Shown here: piece after piece, positions 22,135 through 32,469 of the stretch
Layout: the number at the start of each line of letters is the position of its first letter
Position numbering within the stretch: the stretch's first letter is position 1
Source of the DNA: Margaritifera margaritifera
Lineage: Eukaryota; Mollusca; Bivalvia; Unionida; Margaritiferidae
DNA: 64,000 nt
NCBI GenBank assembly: GCA_029931535.1
Contig: JAQPZY010001660.1
Location: 4,427,001 to 4,491,000, forward strand
Reading direction: 5' to 3'
Position numbers and translations under genes: made by a program
The notes under the pieces: generated by a model
The model's input: the letters and a program-made list of their open reading frames with translations, nothing else
What the model was told of the DNA's origin: nothing
Database searches by the model: none

Positions 22135-22340
22135 GACGTAACAAGCACGCAACCTATGCACACAAGTGTAGCCGTATAATTTATAGACATGAGTGTATTT
22201 CTCAGTACAACCGCACTGATCGATTGACAGACCGATCAATAGTCTACTATAAAAGCTCTAACGCCTTAGTTACTATTTCAAGACTATGTATGCTTACCAT
22301 TACACAGAGATATATAATAATCCATGGAATAATAATTTAG
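22071..22340 (+). other. 89-codon ORF overlapping the left inverted repeat
   Basis: An open frame of 89 codons that starts inside the terminal repeat. No motif is recognised and no counterpart is open in the right arm. Probably chance. Confidence 0.15.
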
Positions 22341-22842
22341 GGCGTAATTTTTTACATTGGCTTAATAAAGGAGTGTGCGCGCGCATGTTTTCTCATCAGC
22401 ATCTTAACTTCAAATATGAGTTTTTTTTATTTACCTGTTGGTAACCGAGGCAGATAAAGTGACACTAGCGGAAAATGTTATTTTTCTCAGTAAATGAGGA
22501 GACGTCGATGCTTAGGTTGGTTCCACATGAAAAAGTGAAAGCCAATTTGATGATGCAAGGTTGATATTTATTACAGGTACGAAGCACGCATACATTCTTT
22601 GAGACGTACTTTGGTTTAAAACAACCTCTGGGTCATCTAGTCTGTCATTTGACAAGCTAGGGACTCATCTGGAGTTGCAAATTCAAACCGTCGTAATTAA
22701 TATGAACTACGTACATCGGTTGACTGTAAAGAATTTCGTGTATGACAACTTAAAATAAGTAGCGTGCTTATAATCTGAAAAAATACCTGTGGACAAGCAC
22801 AATCCGAGCGGAGATATTTCCTTTATATTAAACAATTACCGC

Positions 22843-22912
<70 letters not shown>

Positions 22913-22946
22913 GGCAATTTTTTGTTAGATCGACACGTATAGTATT
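22341..22946. other. Polinton left-arm non-coding region with (TA)n
   Basis: No gene recognised. A (TA)n array occupies about 22,847-22,910 directly upstream of the first left-arm ORF. Confidence 0.5.
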
Positions 22947-23287
22947 TTGAAAGGATTTATGGATATAAACAATTGTGGCATAATTTTACCAGACCAATGG
23001 AGTGTTTTAAACGTTACAGAAAAGATTAAGTCGTTGTTTCCTTTAAATGCATCATGGAAGTTTGTCAAAGAAACTCAAAAGATGTTGTATGATTTTTTAA
23101 ATACGTATCCGGAGCATCTTGATAAATTAATTAACTTGGGAATTATGTTAGAATCGCAACGACGCAGACTTGGAGAACAATGCAACAAAGCACCCGAAAT
23201 GTCGTTATATGATATTGTGCAGGAAAAGTTTAAGTCGCTGACGTTGACTATTGAAATGGATGAATACTTTGAAACATCGAGAGTATA

Positions 23288-23364
<77 letters not shown>

Positions 23365-23381
23365 AAGTTCATCAAGCATAA
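22947..23381 (+). CDS. Polinton left-arm hypothetical protein with serine tract
   Basis: An open frame of 144 residues, family not recognised. Residues 1-112 look like ordinary soluble helical protein with SWKFVKETQKMLYDFLN and a later YDIVQEKFKSL. From about residue 113 an (AGT)n microsatellite (23,288-23,362) encodes a run of about 25 Ser, after which the frame ends. The Ser tract is probably a later expansion at or near the original C-terminus. It sits between the left inverted repeat and the polymerase gene, where Polintons often carry lineage-specific genes. No stop or shift is visible, unlike most neighbours. Confidence 0.5.
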
Positions 23382-23417
23382 ATCAATTAGAGAGATGCCT
23401 CTAGCTTTAATATAGAT

Positions 23418-23609
23418 ATGGCAAATCTTCCGAAGATATATGAAGAGTGGTACAACGATGCAGAAGTGGAGCAGCGCAAGCACTGGGAGAAATTCTCAGA
23501 AGCGATTGCTAAAAACAAAGACGCAAAAACTCTTGAGGAAATTTACAAACACTCTAAGACATTTGCTATTGTTGGATACAAACGTACTCAGTCTGGTCGT
23601 ACTCCGTGA
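23418..23609 (+). pseudogene. Polinton left-arm hypothetical ORF
   Basis: 63 codons, charged and probably helical (EEWYNDAEVEQRKHWEKF). It begins 37 bp after the preceding ORF and stops before a stretch that is open only in other frames, so it may be a truncated N-terminus. Family not recognised. The opposite strand at about 23,640-23,800 also has a plausible short open frame (GYGIVRSPSRDDF), so coding direction around 23.7 kb is uncertain. Confidence 0.35.
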
Positions 23610-23810
23610 TGGGTCATTTGAGCTCATTTGGGCCGACATCAGGTTGGAATATATTTTAGCCAATTTTAGAAGTCGGTGTCATGATCCCAGAAAGAATCAG
23701 CCTTGTTATTTGAAAAGGCCTCATTTTAGAATTTCGAATTATCATAAAATCATCGCGTGATGGACTGCGTACAATTCCATAACCGCCGACTTCAATATCC
23801 ATGTATGTAC

Positions 23811-23811
<1 letters not shown>

Positions 23812-23882
<71 letters not shown>
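23812..23882. repeat. (TA)n microsatellite inside the Polinton
   Basis: TA array with a single GA interruption. It separates the 23,418 and 23,884 coding blocks and creates an artefactual Tyr-Ile run. Confidence 0.95.
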
Positions 23883-23883
<1 letters not shown>

Positions 23884-23887
<4 letters not shown>

Positions 23888-24269
23888 TCAATCACATTAT
23901 GACGCAATCAGTGCAAAGGTGTATGCCTTGGAAAACGTTAATTATGAGGCAGAACATGTCATTACGAATACTGTAAATCACATTTGCTCGCGTTTACGTG
24001 TTGGTCTAGGCGCTCGACCATGTCTTAAATGCGCCCTCGGAGTAAAGTCGCGTAATCAGCTTTGCGGATCTACTCGCGAGTATTATCGCGCGCGCAGGCA
24101 AAGACTCGCTAACACTACTGTTATGGAACATATGAGTGTAGAAACACCCGATAACGTCAACGCTGCTGAAAACGATATAGAAGTAAACGAAATAATAGCC
24201 AGAATTGAAGCGATAGCAGTTTCTGATCCTGGCAAAGTAAAAACAATAATGCAAATCTTTCTCAATTGA
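23884..24269 (+). pseudogene. Polinton left-arm hypothetical ORF with Cys cluster
   Basis: Open from the end of the (TA)n array to the TGA at 24,269, with no obvious start of its own. It contains ARPCLKCALG and NQLCGS, suggesting a metal-binding Cys cluster, and a helical acidic C-terminus (EVNEIIARIEAIA). Family not recognised. It may be the 3' part of the 23,418 gene with the TA array inserted between. Confidence refers to its being former coding sequence. Confidence 0.4.
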
Positions 24270-24454
24270 AACAACTATTTCCTTATATAAGCATGCCAAC
24301 TGTGAATCAACTAAAGCAATTTGCGCAAGAGCGTGGGGTAAGGATTCTAAGCGGTATGAGAAAAGATGACATACTTGTAATGTTAGGACTCGCAGAAGAG
24401 TCACAGTTAACAGTCAAACAACCTAGTGAAATAGCAGTGCAGTACTATATCTAG
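24266..24454 (+). pseudogene. SAP-like domain segment
   Basis: 62 codons overlapping the previous ORF by 4 bp (ATGA). The core PTVNQLKQFAQERGV followed by a short loop and MRKDDILVMLGL fits the two-helix SAP/Rho-N DNA-binding pattern. It could be a separate small DNA-binding protein or the N-terminal extension of the polymerase gene, which starts to be recognisable about 230 bp later. The link to polB is inference. Confidence 0.4.
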
Positions 24455-24489
24455 ATTTCTCCAAGGGCCAATCAGGCTGAAATACACAG

Positions 24490-27400
24490 GTGGTTGGTGA
24501 TGAACAAGAACGTCGACGCCGTATCACACATACTATTGCTACTGAGACTGCATCAAAAGCAAGGCAATTACAGTTACCTAAGTCTGAGTTACATAAACGT
24601 CGTGGTGATTTACAAGATTATCGGGCAATTATTCCTACCAAATACGTGCCAGGTAAAGACATTGTGAAACTTTTTTTTCAATGATGCGTCCAGGAATCGT
24701 ATCAACATTACCGTGCACAGGTATTTCTGCTGTAGAGATAGATATTGCTTTTCATGTGTATTTGGGCATGCCACTTAACCATGACAAGGATGGATTTAAA
24801 ACCACAACCTCATGGCTTCATGCTGGTACTCTTGTGATATTATATCGTAAAGACACCGAGATCATCAATGGTAAAATCGATAAAGGCTTTGAAAAGATTA
24901 TCGGCACATTGGAAAAATACACCAACGCAGGGTTAGGATGGATTCTTGGGATATATGCGGAAGTTCAACTGCATATTTCCTCGTTTAAACCTATCAGTGG
25001 ATCGAGTTATATTCCAACACCAGTATGTATTCCACGGCGAGCTGTGATTAATGTAAACAATGATGACAATCGATGTTTTGAATGGGCGCTCTTGTCTGCG
25101 TTGCATCAAGCGATTGATAATCAAGACCAGCCGCGGAAATACCGACAACACCTTGGTAAACTAAAGTTTGGTTACATAGAACTTCCTGTGCAAATTACTG
25201 ACATCGATAAGTTTGAACGACTTAACCTGATATCGCCGTGAACGTATTTGTTTGGAATAAAAACCTGCAACCGATTCGATTATCCCCACAAAACAAAGAT
25301 TCATGTAGGCAGTTTGATATTGATTTGTTATTGTTGCATTATTCAGAGTCGCGGTACCATTATCTATGGATCAAAAATTTCCCAAGAATGGTATACCGCC
25401 ATTGTAAGTACAAGGGTATAACATTTTCATGCAGACGTTGCATGCATGTATTTAGCACCCAACATCTGGTTACTGAATATGACTTTTACTGCGATGGAAT
25501 TAGTGAAATGCCGCAGCGTACGATTATGCCAGAACCAGGCAAAACATTTTGAAATTTACTGCGGTGCAACGAAAAAAGAAAGTCCCGTACAATGCAATTT
25601 GCTGAACAAGTGCAATGCCGGTTTTGCTACACTGTAGTCAGATGCGATGGAGCGACTGAGCCACCAATGTTGTATCGTGGTCAGGACTCAGTTGAGGTGT
25701 TTCTTAAATCGCTCGAGGTTACAGCGAAATGGATTAAACAACAGCTCTATTCACCCGCAGACATGATTATGTCCTGTGATACTATTAATGGGTTTTCCGC
25801 GGCCACTCATTGCTGGATCTGTGATGGTCCCTTTGAGACTGATGGATCACTGGCACATCACTGGCGCGTACAGAGGAGCCGCACACAGCTCATGCAATCT
25901 ACAGTTGCGGATTTGTCCAAGTAAAACAAAAATCGATGTGGTGCTTTATAATCTGCGTGGCTATGATGGCCACCTGATTATGCAATCAGTAGCCACGGAC
26001 TTCAAGGCGCGAATGAGTATAATCCCCCCAAAAAGGGAAAAGTGCATGACGCTTAGGCTGGGTCAGTTGCAGTTCATTGATTCGCTGCAGTTTCTAAATT
26101 GCAGATTGGACAAGCTAGTTAGCAACCTTGCGGCAGGAAGCTTCAAAATCACCAGTCGATATGGTACCGCTAACCCTGACAAGTTAAAGTTGATAACTAG
26201 AAAAGGAGTGTACCCAATTGAGTACATGAGCGGATGGGAAAAGTTTACTGAAACTCAGTTACCACCGATCGAGGCATTCCATTCGTCGTTGTCTCGCGAA
26301 GGTATTTCTGCCAACGACTATGCACACGCCAACAATGTTAGGTCCGCATTCAAATGCAAAACATGGGTGGCTATCATGATATGTATCTGCATACGGATGT
26401 GCTTCTGCTCGCTGATGTCTTTGAGGCGTTTCGTGATACAGCCAAGCGTGTGTACAATTTTGATTCAGCGTACTACCTTTCGTCACTGGGAATGGCTTGG
26501 GACGCTCTCCTGTCAAAAACCAAGGTTGAGTTCGAACTGCTCACTAATATTGACCAGCATCTGTTCGTTGAGAGTGGAATCCGTGGCGGGATTTATATGG
26601 CGAGTCATCGCTACGCTTGAGCCAACAACCCAAACGTAGACGGATATGACCCCGCTGTCTCAAACAGTTACATCATGTATCTTTAGGCCCACAATCTTTA
26701 TGAATGGGCAATGATGCAGTCCTTGCATGTTGGTGGCTTTAAATGGATTGACCCTACATACATAGACGTTGAAAAACACGTACACGAGTATGACGGCAAC
26801 AGCGACCACGGATACTTCTTTGAAGTTGATCTGGAATATCCAGATCAGCTTCACCACACTCATAAAGATTCTCCTCTTGCACCAGAAGCGATAGTGGTGC
26901 CACGTGGGTGGTTGTCCCCGTATCAATATGGAATTATCGACGAATCCAAACGTAAGTTCACTGAATGAGTCAAGCTTGTCCCGAATCTTTGGACCAAAAT
27001 CAACTATGTTGTACATGTGAGAATCATGCAGCTGTATCTGCGATTGGAAATGCACGTAAGCAAAGTTCATCGGGTGCATGGATTTCGCCAAAGCGCTTGG
27101 ATGGCTCCTTATATCCAGATGAATACGAATCTGCGAACTGTTGCTAAAAATGAGTTTGAAAAAGATTTCTTTAAACTTATGAACAATTCCGTGTTTGGAA
27201 CAACTATGGAGAATCTGCGGAAACGGATTCGCGTTGATTGTGTCCGTGATACCGAACAAGACAAGCTGTGAAGGCTCATCGCGGACCAGGCATTCGAATT
27301 CCGAAAGATCTTCCATGGTGGACTCATTGCCGTACATAGTAAAAAATCGAAACTGAAGTTGACAAAGCCTATCTATGTTTGCGCGTCAGTGCTAGACTTG

Positions 27401-27993
27401 TCAAAGCTGCTCATGTGCGAGTTTTATTACGACACGATTAAACCGTTTTAAAAGGATTGTGTCAAGATGCTTTATACGGACACCGACTCGCTGCTGATGC
27501 ATATAACCACCGACGATGTTTATTTGGATATTGCATTCGACACACTCGCGAATAAATTTGATAAGAGCGAGTATCCGAAAGAACACCCGTTGTTTAGTAA
27601 CACCAATAAAAAAGTCGTAGGAAAATTCAAAGATGAATGTGCGTGTACACCTATAGAGAAATACGTGTGACTGCGCCCCAAAATGTACTCGATCGCGGTT
27701 GGACCCTGAGTGCTAGCATTCCAGAGCGGTCTCGGCTCCAAGAACAAAAAAAAAAAAAAAAAAAGGCGAAAGGAGTTCCACGGGTTATTCTGCAAAAAGA
27801 TCTTCGGCATGATGTGTATGTGGAATGTTTACGCGAGCGACTCGAATTCACACACACAGCAAATATGATGCGGTCGCAGTTACATCGCATGGGTGTATAC
27901 CGATGCATCTAGGTGAGTTTGTCTCCGCTTGATAACAAACGATGGATATTCCCCGACAATTACCACTTACACGTTTTGACATCATGCGATTGA
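24490..27993 (+). pseudogene. polB: Protein-primed-type family B DNA polymerase (polB), broken
   Basis: Replicates the element's genome. Recognisable blocks in order are an N-terminal region (24,681-25,241, with RRAVINVNNDDNRCFEWAL), a zinc-finger-like CRRC block (about 25,430-25,500), a second C-x2-C block (HCWICDGPF, about 25,815), the exonuclease segments YNLRGYDGHLIMQ (about 25,950) and GGYHDMYLHTDVLLLADVF (26,365), polymerase motif A region FFEVDLEYPDQLH (26,817), motif B FFKLMNNSVFG (27,167), motif C YTDTDS (27,471) and the C-terminal PLDNKRWIFPDNYH ending at TGA 27,991-27,993. Frameshifts lie near 25,235, 25,550-25,600, 25,850, 26,340 and 27,700. In-frame stops include 26,618, 26,684, 26,966, 27,269, 27,449, 27,668 and 27,910. 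An A-run at 27,749 marks one shift. The start is uncertain (24,490 or earlier). Confidence 0.92.
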
Positions 27994-28001
27994 AAATCAA
28001 C

Positions 28002-29036
28002 TTACAATTGATGCAATAAAATCGATCTTGGTGGCAGTTCCGTATTGGCGGGAACGACTTGCAATTCCTCTCGCTCAAATGCTCTACTTGGTGGACGGAC
28101 TCCACTCGGTGACGGTCCCAAATGATAACGTGTTGGTAGCCTTGGAAACTCAATCCTATCAGAGATTGCAAATACATCGACAGACCATACCGGATCAGTA
28201 GCACGACCTTGTCCACCTTCTAACTCCCCAGGTGCATACAGATAGTTAACAAAATTGTTTCTGAGTGATTTTAACGGTGGTGGTTGTGAAATAATTTTAC
28301 AGGTAACGGTGAGTCTTTTGTCGAATCGCATCAGCAGGTTTTAATCCAATCGCGCGTGTGATTTCATTATTCAGCCCTGCTATGACTCATTGAAACCGTG
28401 TTACCCACTCGTGTGATCTCTTTGCGATCCAAAACTGTGATCTCATTAACACTTCTTGCGCGTACTGATATCCGAATAATAGTTCCGCAAGTGTGCGGTA
28501 AAATCGTTCCACAATAGCTTGGTCACGATCCATATTAACATGTCCAACACGAATCCCAACATGGTGTTTCGTCAACAATGCAGAAACAGACTCGAGAAAT
28601 TCTTTACCTGGATCGACTTGTAATAACCGTGGCCATGTTGGTGGTCTGCGTGTGTAAATAGGTTTAAGCGCATCTGCGAAACTTGCTTAATCTTTAGACG
28701 CCATAGGCTCCACTTTCTTATATCTGCTTGCGACATCTACGACGTTAAATCGTATTTGTATGTTTGCAAACGATCCTGTCGTTCTCGTGCCTGATCATGT
28801 GGAAGAAACAAAAGATCAGCTTGGCGAACTTCTTTAGGTGTTTAGACATCAAACCAACAACGTTAAATTTTTTTTGGCACAGGTAGGTAAAATTGCACAG
28901 CGGTTGTTTACCCAACTATGCTCGAGCAATACCATAGCTGACTTTTGCGCGTTTGCTAACTTTTCAACAGCACCTTCATCTTTCCTATAATCGCTAGGAC
29001 TGTAGTATATTTGGCTAATGTCCGCTCAGAAACCAT
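28002..29036 (-). pseudogene. int: Retroviral-type DDE integrase, broken
   Basis: Inserts the element into host DNA. On the minus strand, blocks in order are YYSPSDYRKDE (about 28,990-29,010), the first catalytic Asp in EVRQADLLFLPHD (about 28,795-28,835), VVDVASRY, the second Asp in LLQVDPGKEF (about 28,597-28,625), and the Glu in DQAIVERFYRT (about 28,500-28,530). Downstream come TRAIGLKPADA and a C-terminal small-barrel region with PGELEGG and REELQVVP, ending at TAA 28,002-28,004. The three acidic positions are all still present. Frame changes or stops occur near 28,740-28,860, at 28,695, 28,390 and 28,330. It ends 8 bp from the polB stop, tail to tail. Confidence 0.9.
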
Positions 29037-29089
29037 GTTTGTTTATTATATCTATATATTTTACCCCTAATGAGTGAACTTTTTACCAC

Positions 29090-29452
29090 CTAGTGACCAC
29101 CAATGAGGATCTTTGCCTTCATACTCTCTTTGATGATCCATCAAGCAATTTTTTCCCCGAGTGTAGGATTAATAGCGTTTAAGTCATGGATAAGATCTAT
29201 ATCAGCACGTTGACGTTCACGGATTTCGTTTGATGCTTTGTAAGCAAGATCATGTCGGTAACATGCATCTCCGACGCGGTTTTCGGGTGCTTTCCCGGTT
29301 TTAGGTCGATTGTTAGAATCAAGTCGCATATCCAGCCGTGTTCCAGGCCCACAGTAATTGTATCTGGTAATATGCTTTTCACCAGGATATTTACTCCATG
29401 GTGTCCCGGGTGACTTTGCTAACGCAGCAGTGACATTAACCGCAGACAACAT
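29090..29452 (-). pseudogene. Phospholipase A2-like protein (parvovirus VP1 type)
   Basis: 103 codons are open from ATG 29,452. One TGA (29,141-29,143) precedes 16 further in-frame codons to TAG 29,090-29,092. It contains the calcium-loop motif YNYCGPGT (residues about 31-38) and the catalytic HD in DACYRHDLAY (about 64-73), plus a downstream Asp in RADIDLIHDL. In parvoviruses this domain breaches the endosomal membrane during entry, and similar domains are known in adintovirus-like elements. The core is intact apart from the C-terminal stop. It lies between the zinc-ribbon ORF (overlapping its end) and the integrase, on the same strand. Confidence 0.85.
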
Positions 29453-29589
29453 TTTTTAATGAATGTGGACTTCTTTGCTCCACATCGAACACAAGTTCAA
29501 GCGATCGCTGATTTACCATTATGTGTCTGAACACGAGTTGGATTTGCAGTACGTGTTTTTGTGCGGCATCGGACACAATATGAAGACAT
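29452..29589 (-). pseudogene. Small two-CxxC zinc-ribbon protein (DUF5679-like)
   Basis: About 46 codons from ATG 29,589 with one in-frame TGA at codon 31. It contains YCVRC near the N-terminus and TCVRCGAKK after the stop, a compact zinc ribbon resembling DUF5679. It finishes at the start of the phospholipase ORF and is divergent from the ATPase gene with only 35 bp between start codons. It may bind nucleic acid, but its role is unknown. Confidence 0.65.
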
Positions 29590-29624
29590 GATTGTATTAT
29601 AAAACAATTTTGTTGACAATTAAC
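29590..29624. promoter_or_regulatory. Probable divergent promoter between zinc-ribbon and ATPase genes
   Basis: 35 bp of AT-rich sequence separate two outward-facing start codons. It contains GTATTATAAAAC, which includes a TATAAA-like core. Function is inferred from arrangement only. Confidence 0.35.
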
Positions 29625-30087
29625 ATGGCATCGAAAAAAGGAAAAGCACCGAAGATGCTAAAGATTTTATTGTCATTGACTTTTCCGCGCAGGCAGCGCC
29701 CAAACCACTCAAGCACGATAACATGTTTCCAAACTCGGTTCGAGCGTTGTTCATTGGTCCGGATGGTTCAGGAAAAACGCAACTGTTGTTGAATATGATT
29801 TTACGATGGTTGACGTGGGATCGGTTGTACGTGATTGCACCGTCGGCTGATGATCAGCTGCCTTATGACGTCGTTGAGTGGCAAAGCCACCACGTCCACC
29901 GTTTATTTCTTTTCAACAATCGATGAAGCTCCTACTATTGATGATCTTGATTCGAGCGTCAATAATCTTGTGTACGATGATGTTATGCTTGAACACCAAA
30001 TCGATCAAGAAAATATGCGAATATTTTCCCGAGGTTGGAATAAAAACACATGGGATCTATTGAACACAACGATACGCACACGTACCT
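29625..30087 (+). pseudogene. FtsK/A32-type genome-packaging ATPase, broken
   Basis: Pumps genome into the capsid in viruses with jelly-roll capsids. Start ATG 29,625 (MASKKGKAPK). After a shift to the next frame near 29,665 it contains the Walker A motif GPDGSGKT (29,756-29,779) followed by LLLNMILRW and YVIAPSADDQLPYD. After a second shift near 29,890-29,920 the Walker B segment NNLVYDDVM (about 29,960-29,985) and RIFSRGWNKNTWDLL follow. Beyond 30,087 the C-terminal part is not confidently readable. It opens the plus-strand morphogenesis block. Confidence 0.85.
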
Positions 30088-30372
30088 AAAGTTAATGTTT
30101 GTTAATGATATTTTATTGCATTGACGCGCATGATCACGCAAACATTCATTTACCCGGTGTGCTGTCGACCACTCGTGAGATGAGTTTCGGCATATGTTTG
30201 CTGAGGCCACCTATTAACTTGATTAGTGGACCGCAGTGCGGTCTCGCCTCCGGCTTTACCGGGGGAAAATATCGCGCGGGTTTGGATAAAGCAGCTTAAC
30301 AACCACGATAAATATATAAAATGTAAAAAGCCGAGAAAGCTCCGCTTTCCGCCAGTGATACCATAGCAGAGT
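30088..30372. other. Degraded ATPase 3' region and TATA-like sequence
   Basis: No clear frame. A GC-rich patch (about 30,225-30,285) contains the hairpin GGACCGCAGTGCGGTC. A TATATAAA-like sequence near 30,312 lies upstream of the next gene. Confidence 0.35.
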
Positions 30373-30942
30373 ATGGAAACCGACTCAGTCAAGTTGCTCA
30401 CTAACATCAGGAATTGATTCGCGATGTTATAGCCGGCCGCAAAACGTGTCAAAGATATGTTGCCCTCGCGACAATACGCACGAGAAGATCTGACAGAGGG
30501 TTTTGAACAAACGTTTACACCACTGCTTAAGCCCACGCGTGCAACCGCGGAAGCGGTAAAGAAAGTTGCAAAAATCACAGAGGCAATAATGGGAACAGAA
30601 GAAGAACCTGGTCCTGTTGTTAAGATAGCTAAACGCATGAAAAATGTTAAGAAAGCCACGAGGGCAACCGCGAAGACTATTGGCCAATTGCCAGAGACGC
30701 TCACGGGAATCAAAGAAGACATTGGAGAGGTGGGGAAGATCACAGAAGAAAAAGCCATCAAAGAATTACTTCAAAAGCTTCCACGACTACCCGCATACAA
30801 GTCAATGATGCAAACACCAAAGCAACATTTTACTGAATACGGTCGCCAGTGGATCTGTGAAAATCCTATATATGCCGGTCTCTTTTTATACACCTCAACT
30901 GGACCAAAGTCTCTGGTGAGCTGTTTCATTTTTATACTCTGA
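30373..30942 (+). pseudogene. Helical structural/accessory protein of the Polinton
   Basis: The main open block is 30,457-30,942 (161 codons). A shifted upstream block (EYGNRLSQVAH and IRDVIAGRKT, with one stop) suggests the original start was near 30,370. The sequence is Lys/Ala/Glu-rich and helical (ATAEAVKKVAKITEAIMG, ATRATAKTIGQLPETLTGIK). Family not recognised. Its position between the ATPase and capsid-like genes suggests a virion or scaffolding role, which is inference. Confidence 0.5.
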
Positions 30943-30949
30943 TACTTAA

Positions 30950-31633
30950 TATGGCTCAAGCTGGAGAAGTTACCCAAGCCCGTGAAGCGTTAAAGGATTA
31001 TATCCATGAAATACGCACCTAAATAAAAGGCTAAAGCGGCAGCAGCACCCGAATCTGAATATACACAAAAATACTCGGACCAAGCACATGCGGAACAACG
31101 ACGAGAACAACGCTTATATGATCCAAAACAACATGCATATGAGCTAAAACAAATGCTTACAGAAGAAATACCTTCTGCCATTAAAAAACAGACAGAAGCG
31201 GCAACGCGGAAAGAACAAGTGGAAAAGTTTAAACAATTTAGCAAGCGGATAGTAAAACAATTGTCCCAAACACCTGCATCCGTACGCAAAGATTTACCTA
31301 TACCTGCACGGGCACAAATACATGCACCCGTATGGCAAAAAACAACCTAAACCCTTGTATGAATCCGACCCTACACTTGAAGAATTTGCTAGGGCTATGG
31401 AAGAACAACCAAAGAAAGGAAGTGGCCTTGGTGGACCGTGTGACCCTCAGCACCTTGCTGATCGGTTGGAAACGCTCGTGGGGTCGGTTCGCGCGGGCAA
31501 CAACGCACCAGAAGTCAATAATAAGACCGCTTAGATTTTTCAGCGGTTGTTCACCAATGATATCATGGACCCAGGGACGTTTCGCTTGTTAATGCATTAA
31601 TTTGTTGAAGATATCAATGATTTATTCGACTAA
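30950..31633 (+). pseudogene. Coiled-coil accessory protein of the Polinton
   Basis: Starts MAQAGEVTQAREALKDYIHE at 30,950 with an early in-frame stop. It then contains a charged, Gln/Glu/Lys-rich helical stretch (about 31,045-31,345) and, after a frame change near 31,322, a Gly-rich KKGSGLGGPCD and LADRLETLVGSVR. In-frame stops at 31,532 and about 31,598 lie before IMDPGTFRLLMH and EDINDLFD. No family recognised. The consistent character across frames indicates one decayed gene of about 225 codons. Confidence 0.5.
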
Positions 31634-31640
31634 TACGATA

Positions 31641-32464
31641 ATGAGTTCTGAAACACTTAGCGTCTTACGTGAAATCAATGCTGCGTTGCAGAGTCGTTGT
31701 AAATACAACACCGAGCGTTACCTCGATGATTACAATATCATCAACGAAACCGGAATTTTGTGACTTTTTCTACACCAATTGCCGCAGGGGAAACTCGCAC
31801 ACTCGAAATTGAATTGGCGTCGAGTTTATTACAGTTGGCCTAATATCCGATCACGACCATTCGGTGGTCTTGGTGTAAATAATTCATTTGTGTTTTCGGC
31901 AGAAAGTGGTGCCACCTGGAATAATATTGAACTTTCCCCGGGCGTGTACGACATGAACTCGATCAATGAAGAGATTCGACGAAGAATCACATTGGTGACC
32001 AGCAAAGACTCTAATATGTTCACAAGTGAACACGAGCCCACACTCAGCTCTGTCATCTCGATCGAATCTGCATCATATGCTGTTGACATCGCACGGTCGT
32101 CAATAAGAACAATTCTCGGCTGGCCCGAAAACATTTCTGATGACAAACAATTTTACGCATGGGATACCATTACCTGAACAATTCAGATCAATTTAACCTG
32201 TGACTCCATCAGTGGTAGTTATGAAAGTGGAGCTTTCACAACCGTAGCGTCCCAGAGTTACATACCGTTTGGGTTTTTATTCCAACTGTGGAACCGGATG
32301 ATTTGATATAAATAAATCCCGCGGCACGTGTGTGTCTTCCATGCAATAATTCCCTTTTAACGCATATTCGTTTTATCCTTGTGGACCAGTACGGGCACGT
32401 TTTGGACCTGCGCAGTTAGACCATGACGATACAACTGTACATTAGAGATCGACCTGACATTTAA
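31641..32464 (+). pseudogene. Candidate minor (penton-type) capsid protein, broken
   Basis: About 274 codons from ATG 31,641 (MSSETLSVLREINAALQ). Stops lie near 31,761 and at 32,175, and a frame change lies near 32,260-32,340. Blocks include NNSFVFSAESGATWNNIEL, PGVYDMNSINEEIRRRI, FTTVASQSYIPFGF and a beta-rich end RFILVDQYGHVLDLRS. The Gly/Asn/Ser-rich, beta-rich character, size and position just upstream of the larger capsid-like gene fit a single jelly-roll minor capsid protein. This is inference without a structure search. Confidence 0.5.
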
Positions 32465-32469
32465 ATATA

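Noticed and set aside
26660..27337. 225-codon minus-strand ORF
   Set aside because: Lies antisense to polB motif regions that are clearly coding on the plus strand, and has no recognisable features of its own.
30150..30761. 203-codon minus-strand ORF
   Set aside because: Antisense shadow of the helical plus-strand gene at 30,373-30,942. Low-complexity and without motifs.
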